Positions 32,160 to 44,383 of a stretch of DNA of 64,000 bases are shown here, piece by piece. The stretch is from Turnera subulata (taxonomy: Eukaryota; Streptophyta; Magnoliopsida; Malpighiales; Passifloraceae). Both the position numbers and the translations under genes were made by a program. The stretch is from NCBI GenBank assembly GCA_028386065.3, contig JAKUCV010003368.1:1-64000 (forward strand). Direction: 5' to 3'. The notes under the pieces were generated by a model. It saw only the letters and a list, made by a program, of their open reading frames with translations, made no database searches and was not told the origin of the DNA. Every line of letters starts with the position of its first letter. Position 1 is the first letter of the stretch.

Positions 32160-33300
32160 AATGGCTCTGTTAACAAGCCATTTTCCTTTTTATTCTGTTT
32201 CTATAAATTGATTATGGGTTGTAATTATTTAATTTTTGAACATTTGAGAGGCAATGGAGCTCTCTCCATCCTAAATTTCTATTATGTCTTGGAGCTTCAT
32301 GTGTGCTTATTATGGCCCAATCCAGGATTCATCCCAGGGCAAGCGTATAATGAATGACATATGCCCATTTCAGACAAAAAAATACTCTCCACTCAACTCC
32401 CAGGGAGGAGAAATAATGTATTGCTTTGCACCTAACAAGTTAAAAATTTTGCATTCATTGATTATTGATATAGTAGATATTTAAACACTGCTTGTGGCAT
32501 ATATTGAAAAATGTATGAAAGTACACGTGCTGAGGTTCAGGCTTATGTTGTGTTGAACAAGTAAACGGGTTTTAATTCCTCAACCCATATCTTACTATCA
32601 ATTTGATTACTCTATATTATTATTTTCATTATAAACAATATCACTATCATAACTTATCTCCGATTGATTAAATTACTTCATTAAAAAGTTCATACTAACC
32701 CTGCTCAATTAAATTGAACCTCCATCCGAATTCAGTTGGTTCTGTGTGTTATGTCAATAAACAAGTTTTGCATCCGGTGCGGGCCACATGGTCTTATATT
32801 CTTAATAATATTTCTAATGTTAGTCTTATTGGCAAGCTAAGTGATAAGATAATGTCTATTGAACGTTGTGCACATATGAAGGCCTTCAATACAATATTTT
32901 AGTTTACAGTATGATTATTCTCTATGAGAAAACAATATAAATTATTGCAAGCTAGAATAATTCTAGTTCAAGTAACGCCTTAATTAGATTGTCATTGTCA
33001 TTGTGATTGATGAGATGTAGCAATTAATGCGACATAAATTGGCGTTTAATGGCTTCTTGTCTAATTGAATATCTGTTGGGATCACAACTTCATAAAAGAA
33101 AAAGAAAACGACTGAGAGATGCCATAGCTTCTTCCATATGTATCTGTTCTCTTGTACTCTGCCTGAATTATTAAAAGTGATTCGGCTAAATGTAGTAGCT
33201 TTCGGTACTTCACTCTTTAATAGGTTGGATCATAATAACTTGTTCCATTGAAACCCTACTTGCCTTAGATCAAAAAAATTTCATTCCCTTTTGCATACAT
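32160..33300. other. Intergenic sequence with the left part of the KCS-flank duplication
   Basis: No gene is supported. From about 32,970 to 33,275 the sequence (for example GGCTTCTTGTCTAATTGAAT, CCATAGCTTCTTCC) recurs at 41,175-41,487, marking the left part of the duplicated KCS segment. Confidence 0.6.
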
Positions 33301-33302
33301 TC

Positions 33303-33560
33303 AGGGGCGGATCCAGGGGGAGCAGAGGCGCAGGCCCCCCTAAAATTCGTTTAGTTATATATATGGTAATATATTTTCAAAGAATTAGCCATGGCGTAGT
33401 GGTAAGTTGCATGTTGATGGAAGGCAGGTGACATGGTTCGAGTCACTGCGTTCGCATTTCCACTATTGTTGGAAGATTCAACACACGCGTCCTTGTGGTT
33501 GTGCCTAACATTTCATCCAGGTAAAATGTAGAGGATGTAAAATATTTAACAGTAAAATAT
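33303..33560. mobile_element. Possible non-autonomous hAT-like or SINE-like insert
   Basis: It begins CAGGGGCGGATCCAGG, a terminal motif common to plant hAT-type elements, followed by CAGGCCCCCCTAAAATT and a tRNA-like A/B-box pair (GGCGTAGTGG ... GGTTCGAGTC). The other end and a target duplication were not found. Confidence 0.35.
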
Positions 33561-34590
33561 ATTTTGACCATTAGGAAAACAGAAATTGAAAATATAAAAT
33601 TACTTCCTCTCTGATGCTCATTCTTCTTCCATGAATCATTCTTTCTATGATATCGAGTTTTCCTTCAGCCAATACCTCTCTTTTTTTTCTTCCAACTTTA
33701 GTCATTGGCTTTATCGGTGTTGGATGTCCCCTAGAGTTCAAGGAAACTATATGTATATATATATTCGGAACTTTGGTTGGTGAGTGGTCATTTGCAATTT
33801 TAAAAACTTAGAGCTTAAATTTGTTGATTTTTATGGAAGTGCCAATAGCGTGTGGTTTGCACCTTTACCGTTATTCTCAATATGGTGAGTTTGCGTCTCC
33901 AATCCATAATTCTTTTCTTTAATGTGTGTTGGACATAAATTATATAATTCAGGTCAGGTACCATGCATGCGTGAACTTGCAATGTGTTAGCTTTTCAATT
34001 AGAGATTTAGAGTACTTCGATTCACTTGCTCTTTTCTATATTGGAGGAAGATGAAGAAGAATGTTTCTAATGGAAACAATTGTTTGAATTATTAGCCAAC
34101 TAGCATCCAATAGAGATTCACTGGTTGTTAAAACTATTTTATGATTTACATTTTCTTCAACGTGCAGGAAAATCTATCAAAATAGGTCTCCGCCTAATAA
34201 GTTGTACGTGAACTGATGACTTGGCGTTGGAGGAGATGAAGAACAGATGGAGGAGTCAGCTTGGCTTGGATGCACATTCAAAAATATAAGTCATACCCAA
34301 TAACAATGTTGTCAACTTAGTATGATGACCAAAAGGGATGAGGCTCGGAAGTAGAAGACAAATCTATGATTTCCAAATTGGAGGAAGGTGAAGAAGAATA
34401 GTACTAAGCACAACAAATGATGAGTTTAGAAGGTTGTGCTACCGTGCAATTTTGGAATTTGGTAAATTTCTGAATTGATCGTGCAGTGTCTACATTTGGC
34501 AAATATCTGTTTTCTTTGTGGTACAGTGCAGTTGCCGTTTTCCTTTTCTTTCCATCTTGAATTATATTTGTTGTGGAATCTTTCCATCAT
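33561..34590. other. Sequence left of the kinesin fragments
   Basis: AT-rich, no recognised gene. It may belong to the Helitron that ends at 36,463, but the 5' end (TC after A) could not be placed. Confidence 0.4.
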
Positions 34591-36463
34591 GAGCCCTCCC
34601 ATTACTCGCGTTGGTGAAGTAACAAGAATCTGAAAAAAAGGCCACTACTCCACAGAGACAACAATTTTCATTCTGATCGCGCCTTGGTCTATCCTGACAA
34701 GAAGTTCTGTATCACACTCAATGAGTTTCATACTATCAATCCCAAGTTAGTTTTCTTTTTTTTTTTCCTTTAAAACCTTACTTAGTTGTGGATTCGAAAT
34801 TGAATTGGTTGAGGTTTTTGCGTGATGATTTTGTGCAGTTGGATTCATTTTACCCTTTCTGTCTGCAATTCTATAAGAAAGCAATGTTGCACGAGAAACT
34901 ATGACAATTATCTTCTCTCCTTTGCTCCAAGTTGGAGCTTAATATGTTTCTTATTGCGGGCAAAGTGAAATTAAAATTGGAAGTTGTCTCATGGACAAAA
35001 TGACTTCTCTATAGTAGGGAAGCACTCAGAAAAACAGAAAAGAGATCAAACCTTCATAAGAGATTTTTTATACATAAATGAATTACATAAGGTATGGCAT
35101 ATGGACTGATATGTTATGTTTGCCTGTCATTTCCTTTGAGTGTTTCATTTTGAAAATTGAGGTTATTTACCTTTTGGATATAATGTTATGTAAATACAGG
35201 AGATGAGAAACATGAGTATCTGAAATGTAATAATTGCACTGCTGAAATAAAGATTTAATAAGGTCAGATAGATCAATTAGTTATGTTAGGAGTTTGAAAG
35301 GCTTTGATATTTTTTGTTTTCCATGGATGGTAAAATTGGTGTCGTCTGCAGAACAAATGATGAGGATGAAATCTATAGCAAGATGTGAAAAGGAGATGGA
35401 AGAGTTGATGGTTCAATGCCAACACAAGGAAGATGAATGTTACGAAGCATTGGAAGTCACTAACATTTGCAAATGAGCAACTGGAGAAAGTCAGCATGGA
35501 ACTTGACAACAAGTTTTTCCAAAATATGTGCTTAGGTAATATAAATCCTGTTGAAATTTTGGGTCCTATAATTAGAGACTCCTTTGTGGTAAAAAATGGA
35601 AAAGCAAGCTGATCACTGAGGAATTTTTTCTCAAGGTATGAATGCGATAAGAGATTATGTGTTGGAGCACTTGATGAACTGAGTGGAAATTACAGGTGAA
35701 TCCTTTGTCATTGGCAAACATGCTTTGACATCGTACAAGATGGTTTGTGCTGTAACATTGTTTTTAGTCCGTTTACTAATGATTAAGATGAAGCATTGTT
35801 AGCTCTTTCTTGAACTTCACGAATGTGCAAATTTAATCTCGGACTTTGGCGTCAGCAATCAAGTGCACATGCAAGAAAAATACTGCACTGCAGTTTCTTT
35901 GGCCTGCATTTTACAAGGAGCAAGTGAAGAGGAAGAAGCTTCATGACCAAGTTCAAGAAGCAAAAGGTGCGTTCAAACTGTGTAGATTTGTGTTTTTTTG
36001 TTTTGCTATATGGTCTAGATGATGCAACTCTTTTGCTTCAAACGGTGTAAATGTTTTATTTTGCTGTATGGTCTAGATAATGCAACTGGTATAAAGAAGG
36101 GAGCGTCACGGATACGTGCATCCGCATATCCATCAATTTTGGCTTTGCATTACAAAGAAGGGAGTGTCAAGGATATGTGCTCTTATGTCCATCAACTTTG
36201 GGTTTTGGATTCGATTTGAGAGAGAGTGTTTTCAGTAAATGAAAAACTATTGTCAGAGAGATTTGGTTTGACTACTATTTTATGGAGTAAATTATGAAAA
36301 TATATGTATCATTTATATATAAATCGATGATACTATAAATTATAATATTACAATCGTATTTCTTTTATCTCTATGATTGTTTCTTAATTTGAATATTGCA
36401 ATACATACAATTATATTAGATCTATCTTACTTTCCCGCAGCGAAGCGCGGGGTAACTCACTAG
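34591..36463 (+). mobile_element. Helitron 3' part with captured kinesin-14 exons
   Basis: The right end is a typical Helitron terminus: a GC-rich hairpin (CCCGCAGC-GAA-GCGCGGGG, 36,434-36,452) followed 11 bp later by CTAG at 36,460-36,463 and then T. The paralogous segment near 41,900 shows the uninterrupted site (...CACTACACA|TAAATTGACTAAATG), which confirms the breakpoint. The start coordinate here is only the left limit of plausible captured sequence; the true 5' end is unknown. Confidence 0.65.
35352..35966 (+). pseudogene. Kinesin-14 exon fragments with introns
   Basis: The first exon-like block (35,352-35,535) follows CTGCAG and ends at GTAATA. It encodes EQMMRMKSIARCEKEMEELM then VQCQHKEDECYEA and, after a 1-bp shift at about 35,451, ANEQLEKVSMELDN. 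The second block (about 35,885-35,966) encodes EQVKRKKLHDQVQEAK just before GTGCGT, the neck segment that precedes the motor in plant kinesin-14 proteins. Retained splice sites mean DNA-level capture, not a retrocopy. The motor domain is absent. Confidence 0.68.
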
Positions 36464-36864
36464 TAAATTGACTAAATGAATTTGCACCGTAGAACATGGC
36501 ATTAACACTCTCATTTTCTTGTTATCGCATGGTACATCTCTTTCAGAAACTATTTTTAGAAGTGGGTCGATCAGGTTTTTGTCACCGTATAGACTTATGT
36601 TTTAGATGGAATATTTTGGATGGAAGTTTAGCTGGAAATTGCTGGTGATCACTACATTTATCACCTCATTAATACTAGTGACAGTGACTAGAGACTTCCC
36701 AATTAATTCTGAGAATTTGCATAGCATTTCAGCAAAGTGTGTTAGTTTGGACCTCTTTCCTTTTTGTTCCTTCAGTTTTTGAGAGATTAATTACTTTGAA
36801 CCACTTTCATGAATTACATAAACTTTTTAATTACCTCAAACCAGTGAAAAATTCTGCCCAGCCC

Positions 36865-36872
36865 TTAAATAG
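36865..36872 (+). promoter_or_regulatory. Degenerate TATA box of the intact KCS gene
   Basis: TTAAATAG sits where the duplicate at 42.3 kb has CTATAAATAG; flanks match (CCCAGCCCT ... AGAAGTT). A 3-bp loss removed the TATAAA core from the copy with the complete coding region. Confidence 0.55.
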
Positions 36873-36973
36873 TAGAAGTTCCTTGGATCGATATCATCCT
36901 ACAAAAGTTCTCCAGCGCATACAAAATATCATACTTTCTCCTCGACTTGTGTGCTACTAGAAGGGAAACCATT

Positions 36974-38329
36974 ATGCTGCTATTTCTTCTATCTCTTTTG
37001 TTGGTTGCATTTTTCCTTTGTAAGTCCTATCTCGAAAAGAGAGACAAATGCTGCTATGTGCTGCATTACGAGTGCTACAAGCCTAGTGAGGATAGGAAAC
37101 TTGACACAGAATCCTGTGGAAAATTGATCTTCAGGAATAAAAATCTAGGCATTGAAGAACACAGGTTTCTCCTGCAAACTATGGTTCGTTCTGGCATAGG
37201 AGAAGAAACTTATGGGCCGAAAACTGTATTCCAAGGCCGGGAAGAATCCCCCACGCTTCAGGATGCTATGACAGAAATGGATGAGATCATATTTGACACC
37301 CTTGACAATCTCTTTGCCAGGACAGGAATCTCTCCATCAGAAATTGACATACTTGTTGTCAATGTTTCTTTGTTCTCTCCTGCTCCTTCTCTGACTTCCA
37401 GAGTGGTGAGCCGCTACAATATGAGGGAGGACATCAAAAGCTTCAACCTCTCTGGGATGGGATGTAGTGCAGGTGTAGTATCCATTGATCTCGTAAGGCA
37501 GGTGTTCAAGTCATGCAAAGATGCATTGGCTGTAGTTGTAAGCACAGAAGCTATGGGCTCAAATTTGTATTGCGGAAAGACGAGATCAATGATTCTCGCC
37601 AACTGCTTGTTCCGCTCTGGAGGCTGTTCCATGCTCTTGACAAACAAGAAGTCTCTCAAGAATAGAGCCATCTTGAAACTGAAGTATCTTGAGCGAACCC
37701 ACACTGGAGCAAGTGATGAAGCATACGGGTGCTGCTTCCGGCAGGAAGATGATCTTGGTTATGCAGGTGTCCTCCTCACAAAAGACCTGACAATGGCTGT
37801 AGCGGAGGCTTTGAGCCAGAATCTACGAGTGTTAGTACCTAAAGTGTTACCACTTTGGACAATGCTCCGCTACATGCTCATTTCTCTAGGAAAAAAAACC
37901 AGATCCCCAAGTCTTGGCAAAGGGGGACTGGATCTCAAGGCTGGAATTGAGCACTTCTGCATACATCCAGGTGGAAGAGCAGTCATTGATAAGGTTGGAG
38001 AGAGTTTAAGCCTCAGTGATAGTGATCTTGAGCCTTCAAGGATGACACTTCACCGGTTCGGGAACACATCGGTAGCTAGTCTATGGTATGTTTTGGGCTA
38101 CATGGAGGCTAAGAAGAGGCTCAAGAAAGGTGACAGGATATTGATGATCGGCCTTGGAGCAGGTTTGAAGTGCAATAGCTGTGTGTGGGAGGTGGTGAGG
38201 GACTTGGAGGATGCTAATGTTTGGAAAGATTGCATAGACCGTTATCCTCCAAAATCCATGGTCAACCCGTTCCTGGAAAAGTTTGGTTGGATCAATGATG
38301 AATATCTCAGCTTTGTTAGACAAGGTTAG
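36974..38329 (+). CDS. 3-ketoacyl-CoA synthase, KCS12-like
   Basis: A complete intronless frame of 451 residues from the ATG at 36,974; the nine preceding in-frame codons start at a TTG and are not part of the protein. It has a single N-terminal hydrophobic anchor (MLLFLLSLLLVAFFL) and then the FAE1/chalcone-synthase-like fold. The catalytic triad is present: Cys at about 164 (SGMGCSAG), His at about 331 (HPGG) and Asn at about 364 (RFGNTS). KCS enzymes condense acyl-CoA with malonyl-CoA in the ER, the first and chain-length-setting step of very-long-chain fatty acid elongation for waxes, suberin and sphingolipids. The single short anchor and overall sequence resemble the KCS12 branch, which is shorter than KCS1/6. 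A second, truncated copy lies 5.4 kb downstream. Its weak TATA box may reduce expression. Confidence 0.95.
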   Translation: MLLFLLSLLLVAFFLCKSYLEKRDKCCYVLHYECYKPSEDRKLDTESCGKLIFRNKNLGIEEHRFLLQTMVRSGIGEETYGPKTVFQGREESPTLQDAMTEMDEIIFDTLDNLFARTGISPSEIDILVVNVSLFSPAPSLTSRVVSRYNMREDIKSFNLSGMGCSAGVVSIDLVRQVFKSCKDALAVVVSTEAMGSNLYCGKTRSMILANCLFRSGGCSMLLTNKKSLKNRAILKLKYLERTHTGASDEAYGCCFRQEDDLGYAGVLLTKDLTMAVAEALSQNLRVLVPKVLPLWTMLRYMLISLGKKTRSPSLGKGGLDLKAGIEHFCIHPGGRAVIDKVGESLSLSDSDLEPSRMTLHRFGNTSVASLWYVLGYMEAKKRLKKGDRILMIGLGAGLKCNSCVWEVVRDLEDANVWKDCIDRYPPKSMVNPFLEKFGWINDEYLSFVRQG

Positions 38330-38591
38330 AAGCAGGGTTTGCTTTATTTCCACCATTTATAAGTTTTCATTTCCAAATTGTATCAAGAAAAATAATTATG
38401 TCATGCATTTTTATTGTGATTTCAGTAAGGAAGGTGAGAGAGAGTAGCATCATGTGGTATCATGTTACAGTTCAGTGAAATAAATGTTTGATATGTCTAT
38501 AAAGATATCTACATCTATAGGCATATGTTTGTGTCACCAAAGTTATGGTAACTTCTCTGCATATTTTTGGGCTACGCAGTCTTTCCACACA

Positions 38592-41043
38592 TCTATTATA
38601 TTATATTAAAGCAGAGACCTCAATTTGGTGAGGACACCTGACACGTGGTAGGATTAAATTAATTGTGTGATTTATTATCATTAATATTATGGCCTCAACC
38701 TAATTAAAAGAGAGATATAAAAAGACTATCATAATTAAGAGATATGAAGAGATATGAAAAGACAATGCATAATATAAAGAAATAAAAGAATTGAGAAGAT
38801 AAACCATTCACGGAATATGAAAGGAATTTTACTAATTAATATAGACACCTTTGGGTAGCTATATATAGACTCCTACACATGGGGGTATGCTATATGCTTC
38901 CGAATTTTACCATTTTGGAAATACATAAACAACACAATTGTCTCTGCTACCCCATGCTACATTGCTCGAGGTTTATAATCACTCTTTCTTGGTATTTGAT
39001 CTTATGGTATTAGGTAAAGCTTGGATTGTTTTTGCTTTCAGCAATACAAAATATTTACATTCATTGTTACATTGTTCACACAGGTTTATCCTGTACAGAA
39101 TCACTACTAGCAAACTGAACAAGATTTAATTTAATTTTTCTTCTTTTCTTCTCAGAGAAAGTGAATGAAAAATGTGATGTCTATAGCTTTGGGGTGCATG
39201 CCCTGGAACTGGTGGTGAGAAAGTATCCCACGGACCTTATTTCCTGACATTGAAACCACATCAATGTAGTTGCGTTCATAAAATGCTCATGTTAGCTCTT
39301 CGCTTTTGTGAAGATGAAAGGGTAAGATGACAACAAGTTACAAGAGGGAAGGGAAAAAGACTGGCTCTTTTTCATCCTTTTTCTTTATATCGGTTATTTA
39401 TTTTATTGGCAATGCTAATTAAAGTGTTTCTCTTTAATTAAAGAATTCCAAGTATTCTTTCTTTCAAAACGGGTAACACGAAAAGCAATCTAAGGCCTAT
39501 GACCGTCCACCGCCAACATTACAGAACCCGCAACCAAATCGCCACCAACAATCCAGAACAATCCAGATCGGGTTAGTTCCACAAGCAACAACAAAAACGA
39601 AGGAAGAAGAAGAGGGAAACAGAGGAGACGACTCACCCGTGCTCGGCGGAGGCGCATGGTTTGTCAAGTTCTTTGCTGCAGAGACCGATTGGAGCCTCAA
39701 TCACATTATACTGAGCTCCCTTCCCTCTTCCCCTCAACTTGCAGGTGGGGAAGAAAGGCGGCGGCGATGAGGAAGGTAAGAACAGATAAAAGAGAACGAG
39801 AGAGAAACAAAGAAAGGAAAAAGTAAAGGAGAGAAGAGAAAGATGAAGAAGTGGGGAAGCCGAATCGGGAAGAGGAAGAGAACATGGGAGAGAAGGAGAG
39901 AACGTGGGAGAGAAGAGAGGGGAGCGGCAGGGGGAGGAGAGCAAGGAGAAGAGAGATAAAAGTGAGATTTTATACCTCAACTCTACGGCTAGGGTTGGGG
40001 TAGAGCACAAATGGCGTCATTTGAAGAGAAAAAAGAAATTATCAAAAAAAAAAAAGAGAAAAAAGAGGGCATTTGATATTTTAGGATTTTGTTGGAGAGG
40101 GTGATTTTTTTGGTGTATTGTTACTGATGGAATATTTAATAATATTTAAATACAAATAGAAATTGCAAATGAAACACTTTTTTTTTATTTGGCACATTTG
40201 TTTATATGATTTTGCGGCCTGCAAGTGAGTCATGTTTACTTAGGAGCTAAATCATACAGATTCAGTAATAAAAAATATTTATTAAAATCTAAAATTTAGG
40301 GGAAAAAAAGACAAATACGTAAGGATTTAATTGCTCATAATTTATTCCAAACAAAATTAATGCTAATTTGTAAGTATTTAACTAAGATTAACTAAATATC
40401 GGAGTGCAACATGGTATAAATAAATGGTTTGGAGTTTAATAGCTTTTTAAAAAAATAAACCGCAATAATTAAATATGCAATGTCTGATTTTTAAAAATCA
40501 ATCACATAAAAATAAGTTATATACAAATATATATGGAAGAGAATGAAAATGAAATAAAAATGACAATTTTAAAAACTTAATATCTAATGAAGTTTATATC
40601 TCCCTTTAAGAAACAATGGACGAAAATGCTCCAAATAATATGTTATGACTAAAATTTTGTTGGGAAAAATTAATCACAACAAAATTAATTCTAAATGGAA
40701 AATAAAAATGACAATATTAGAAATTTAATATGTAATAAACTTAATATCTCTAACACACAATTTAAAACAGATTAGTATAAAATCTCACACATAATGTATA
40801 AGTAAAATCTCCCGGATAATATTATATACAATGCAAAATTGACGTGGTCATCGTTAATAACTATTAGAACTCAAATTAACTGGTGCCATAATTTGTCACG
40901 ATATCAAATAATCCTTAAATTAATAAATAATTATTAACATTAGAAATTAATCGAAATAGTATAGGCTCTTAGAAAACCCGTGTGTAACACGGCCTAATTC
41001 AACCGCGGCTCAAACCCGTGTGTAACACGGGGAGTTGCACTAG
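38592..41043 (+). mobile_element. Helitron with both ends (2.45 kb)
   Basis: It starts TCTATTATATTATATTAAAG after an A and ends GTTGCACTAG before a T, the A|T target rule of Helitrons. A perfect hairpin CCCGTGT-GTA-ACACGGG (41,015-41,031) lies 9 bp before the terminal CTAG, and a near copy of it lies about 40 bp earlier. There is no Rep/helicase, so it is non-autonomous. It carries at least one host gene fragment (receptor-kinase exon). The 39.5-40.0 kb part is pyrimidine/purine-biased and may contain another captured exon on the minus strand with a GGGTGAGT donor. Confidence 0.85.
39155..39246 (+). pseudogene. Captured LRR receptor-kinase exon fragment
   Basis: It follows an intact splice acceptor (TTCTTCTCAG) and reads EKVNEKCDVYSFGVHALELV then a stop soon after TDLIS. 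This is the kinase subdomain IX block (DVYSFGV) of LRR receptor-like kinases. Only ~30 codons are present, inside the Helitron. Confidence 0.75.
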
Positions 41044-41174
41044 TTAAATTATGAATTGCCAGCAACAACATACTACTTCCTTTCTAGAATAAAATTACAT
41101 TATTTGATTGGTGAAGTATACAAATTAATACAAGAATAACCAACATCCGAATCCAATTGGTTCTGTGTGTTCTG

Positions 41175-42396
41175 TCAAATAATGCCTTAATTAGATTGTG
41201 ATTGTGATTGATGAGATGTAGCAACTAATGCATCGTAAATTGAAATTAATGAAGCTGGCGGTTAAAGGCTTCTTGTCTGGTTGAATATTTGTTGGGATCA
41301 CAACATCATAAAAAGAAAAAGAAAAGGACTGAGAGAAGCCATAGCTTCTTCCGTGTGTATTTGTTTTCTTGTACCCTGTTTGAATCATTAAATTTGATTC
41401 GGCTAAATGTAGTACGTAGGTTAATCGGTACTTCACTCTTTGATATAGGTTGGATCATAGTAACTTGTTCAATTGAAACCCAACAAAATAGTAATTGACG
41501 TAATTGACATTTGGTTGTTTCCAGGAAATGTAAAAAGTACTTTGAATTAAAATTTGATGTAATTGAAAATGTAATTGTGATATATATGTAGGCACAATAT
41601 ACAAGATAGGAATTGAACTCAGAACCTTGATTAAGAGACATTGAATTATCACTGATGCAAATAACCATTGATACCTAGCTACTATACTCCTTGAATGCCT
41701 ATTAGTTTCCAAGAATGAAAAAATGATGAAAATTGTGGAATCGTCTTAACTTGCATACTACAGGCCCAGTCTTATTCAATGGCTGTTTTTGGCTTTGGAT
41801 TTTGTACATTGTGAGAGAGTAGATAGGTTAGTCATTGTAACAAGGAACTTCTGAGATCTGTTGATTAGCTGTAGATGTTTTGCTATGTACTACACTACAC
41901 ATAAATTGACTAAATGAATTTGCACCCTAGAACATGGCATTAACACTCTCATTTTCTTGTTATCGCATGGTACATGTCCTTCAAAAACTATTTTTAAAAG
42001 TGGGTCGATCAGGTTTTTTGTCACCTTGTAGATTTATGTTTTAGATGGAATATTTTGGATGGAAGCTTAGCTGGAAATTGGTGGTGATCACTACATTTAT
42101 CACCTCATTAATACTTGTGACAGTGACAAGGGACTTCTTAATTAATTCTCAGAATTTGCATAGCATTTCAGCGAAGTGTGTGTTAGTTTGGACCTCTTTC
42201 CTTCTTTTTCCTTCTGTTTTTGAGAGATTAATTAGTTTGAACCACTTTCATGAATTACATGCACTTTTTAATTAGCTTAACTGGTGAAAATTTTTGCCCA
42301 GCCCTCTATAAATAGCAGAAGTTGCTTGGATAGATATCATCCTACAAAATATCATACTTTCTCCTTGACTTGTATGCTCCTGGAAGGGAAACCATT
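41175..42396 (+). repeat. Duplicated KCS upstream segment (second copy)
   Basis: Pieces 41,175-41,487 and 41,903-42,396 match 32,970-33,275 and 36,464-36,973 at high identity. Between them the two copies differ, because the first copy took up the Helitron and other sequence. A consensus TATA box CTATAAATAG lies at about 42,304-42,313. Confidence 0.8.
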
Positions 42397-42664
42397 ATGC
42401 TGCTATTTCTTCTATCTCTTTTGTTGGTAGCATTTTTCCTTTGTAAGTCCTATCTCGAAAAGAGAGTCAAATGCTGCCATATGCTGCACTACGAGTGCTA
42501 CAAGCCTAGTGAAGATAGGAAACTTGACACAGAATCCTGTGGAAAAATAGTCTTCAGGAACAAAAACCTAGGCATTAAAGAATACAGGTTTCTCCTGCAA
42601 ACTATGGTTCGTTCTGGCATAGGAGAAGAAACTTACGGGCCGAAAACTGTACTCCAATGCCCGA
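42397..42664 (+). pseudogene. KCS12-like paralogue cut by mitochondrial DNA
   Basis: The first ~85-90 codons match the intact gene at 36,974 (MLLFLLSLLLVAFFLCKSYL...) up to YGPKTVLQ, after which the sequence changes abruptly into mitochondrial-type DNA at about 42,660. The catalytic Cys, His and Asn are all lost. The promoter with a consensus TATA remains. Local similarity at the break (CCAATGCCCG against CCAAGGCCGG) blurs the exact joint by about 5 bp. Confidence 0.92.
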
Positions 42665-44125
42665 CCTTTTTTTTAAAGTATGTGAACATACGTCGAGCTG
42701 GCTGCTATCGCTTCTTCCTACCTTAGATCATACCTTCACCATCCCATCAAAAAAAGATTGGTATCTCCTTGGCACTAGTTGGGTTGGATTGGTTGATGGC
42801 ATTGAATGAGCCAAATCCCTCTTAGTTTCGTAATCGTAATAAGAAGAGCTGGTGGATTCTTGCGCCCTTCTCCTTCGCTTCTTCAGAAGTGGCGAACCAA
42901 TCAATTCCATTCTATGCCGGTTTTCGATTGGTTTCAGCCGCTTTTTTTCCTTGCCTAACCCGGATATGAACCCGTAACCCGACCTGGCTACAGGAATATG
43001 GTCTGTCTTTCCCACGGTGCAGTTGAAGTAGGTCAGTTCCTTTCCTTTCTTCTCGTCTACCATGACTGCTAGTCAAAGCTCTAAGAACGGGTAACCCCGT
43101 GTTGAGTTCCCTTCTTGCCCTCATCTCCTTTGATCCCGGGAACTTTTCCTTTTTGGTTGACAACTTCTGTTGGGGTAAGGGCTTAGTTGAACCCAATTTC
43201 TTCACTTGTATTCTAGGCAGCAACTGAACGGGAAGTGGTTTAGGAAAGGACTTGAGAATCGGATGCGCTCGCCCAGCGAGAAAGGCCCTGACCCTGCCAA
43301 CCTTACTTTTTTTTTTGAAGATGAGAACAGAAGAACTTCGTAACGGCGGAGAAGGCTTTCGCCTCGAATCCAAACGATTTTTTTTTCTTCTCTTAAGATA
43401 TTTCTAGTTAGAACTTGATCGAGAGATCAATTGAGTCCGAAACATAAACATAAAGTAACAAGACCAGATAGAATGGACTATAAACCAACAAAAAGAAGAA
43501 TGCCTTTGAGCTCTTGTTCTAGTTCTTCCTCGATGACCGGAAGGGGAGACAGAAGCATCAAATACCTCTTGCCCCTCCATATATAATCGAACTTTTTTAC
43601 CCACCCACGGGCGAACCATACAGCGTAAAAAAAAATGGAAGCAATGCAACTAAAATAACTAACATCAGAATGAGGAAGAAAAAGATATCATAATCTAAAT
43701 ATAAAGACTTTTTTTATTCCTTGCAAACGATCATCCACTTGAAAATTCGTATAAAAGTTGGTAATTCTACTTTCTCAAATCTAATAGAGTCGTTAGTTTC
43801 GCAGCCCTTCTGGAAATGGTTCAGTAGATCTACCAGGTTACCGGAAATGACCAAAGAACAAAAAAGCCAAAAACTGCTAACCGAGAGTCCTTGCCCATGC
43901 GGGGAATCTTTTAACTGGACTATAAGACATGAATTTACAGGAAAGGAGAGTTATGATCCGAAAAATCTTGTACTTAGTAAGAAAGTGCAATCCTTGGCGA
44001 CAATGGTAGGAACAATCATAATCACTATGGCACTCGCAGAATCTATTTCTTGAACTGAAGCTAAGGCCCAAGTTCAACCTTCACCACGTGAACGCTACAA
44101 GCTAGTCTCATCCTTATGCCCAATT

Positions 44126-44185
<60 letters not shown>

Positions 44186-44383
44186 ATTGATACCCTCAAG
44201 TTTCTTCTCCCCTTTTAAGGACATTAGCAAGAAGCGCTTAACTTAAGGAGATTGCGCCAGCTTCTTTTTTTTTAGGCTTTCTATTAGCAACTCCTTAAGT
44301 CATTAACTCAGGAACTCAGTAGCTACTTAACTCCTTAACTCATAGCTCATAAGGTTGATCCCTTACTCCATTCATTGTCATGA
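42665..44383. other. Mitochondrial-type sequence, unrecognised ORFs
   Basis: Overlapping minus-strand open frames of 80-150 residues (42,728-43,373; 43,404-43,649) and a plus frame to 44,053 have no family I recognise. A (TA)n run of about 55 bp lies at 44,128-44,182. Confidence 0.4.
44128..44182. repeat. (TA)n microsatellite
   Basis: About 27 uninterrupted TA units, unusual for plant mitochondrial DNA and likely to vary in length. Confidence 0.95.

Noticed and set aside
36947..36973. N-terminal extension of KCS
   Set aside because: The extra nine codons begin with TTG, not ATG; the true start is 36,974.
39633..40010. 125-residue minus-strand Ser/Leu/Pro-rich frame
   Set aside because: Low complexity from a purine-rich tract in a Helitron. 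It may contain a small captured exon but is not a gene.
42912..43373. Basic 153-residue minus frame as a ribosomal protein gene
   Set aside because: It is basic but no ribosomal protein motif was recognised; left as an unknown mitochondrial-type frame.
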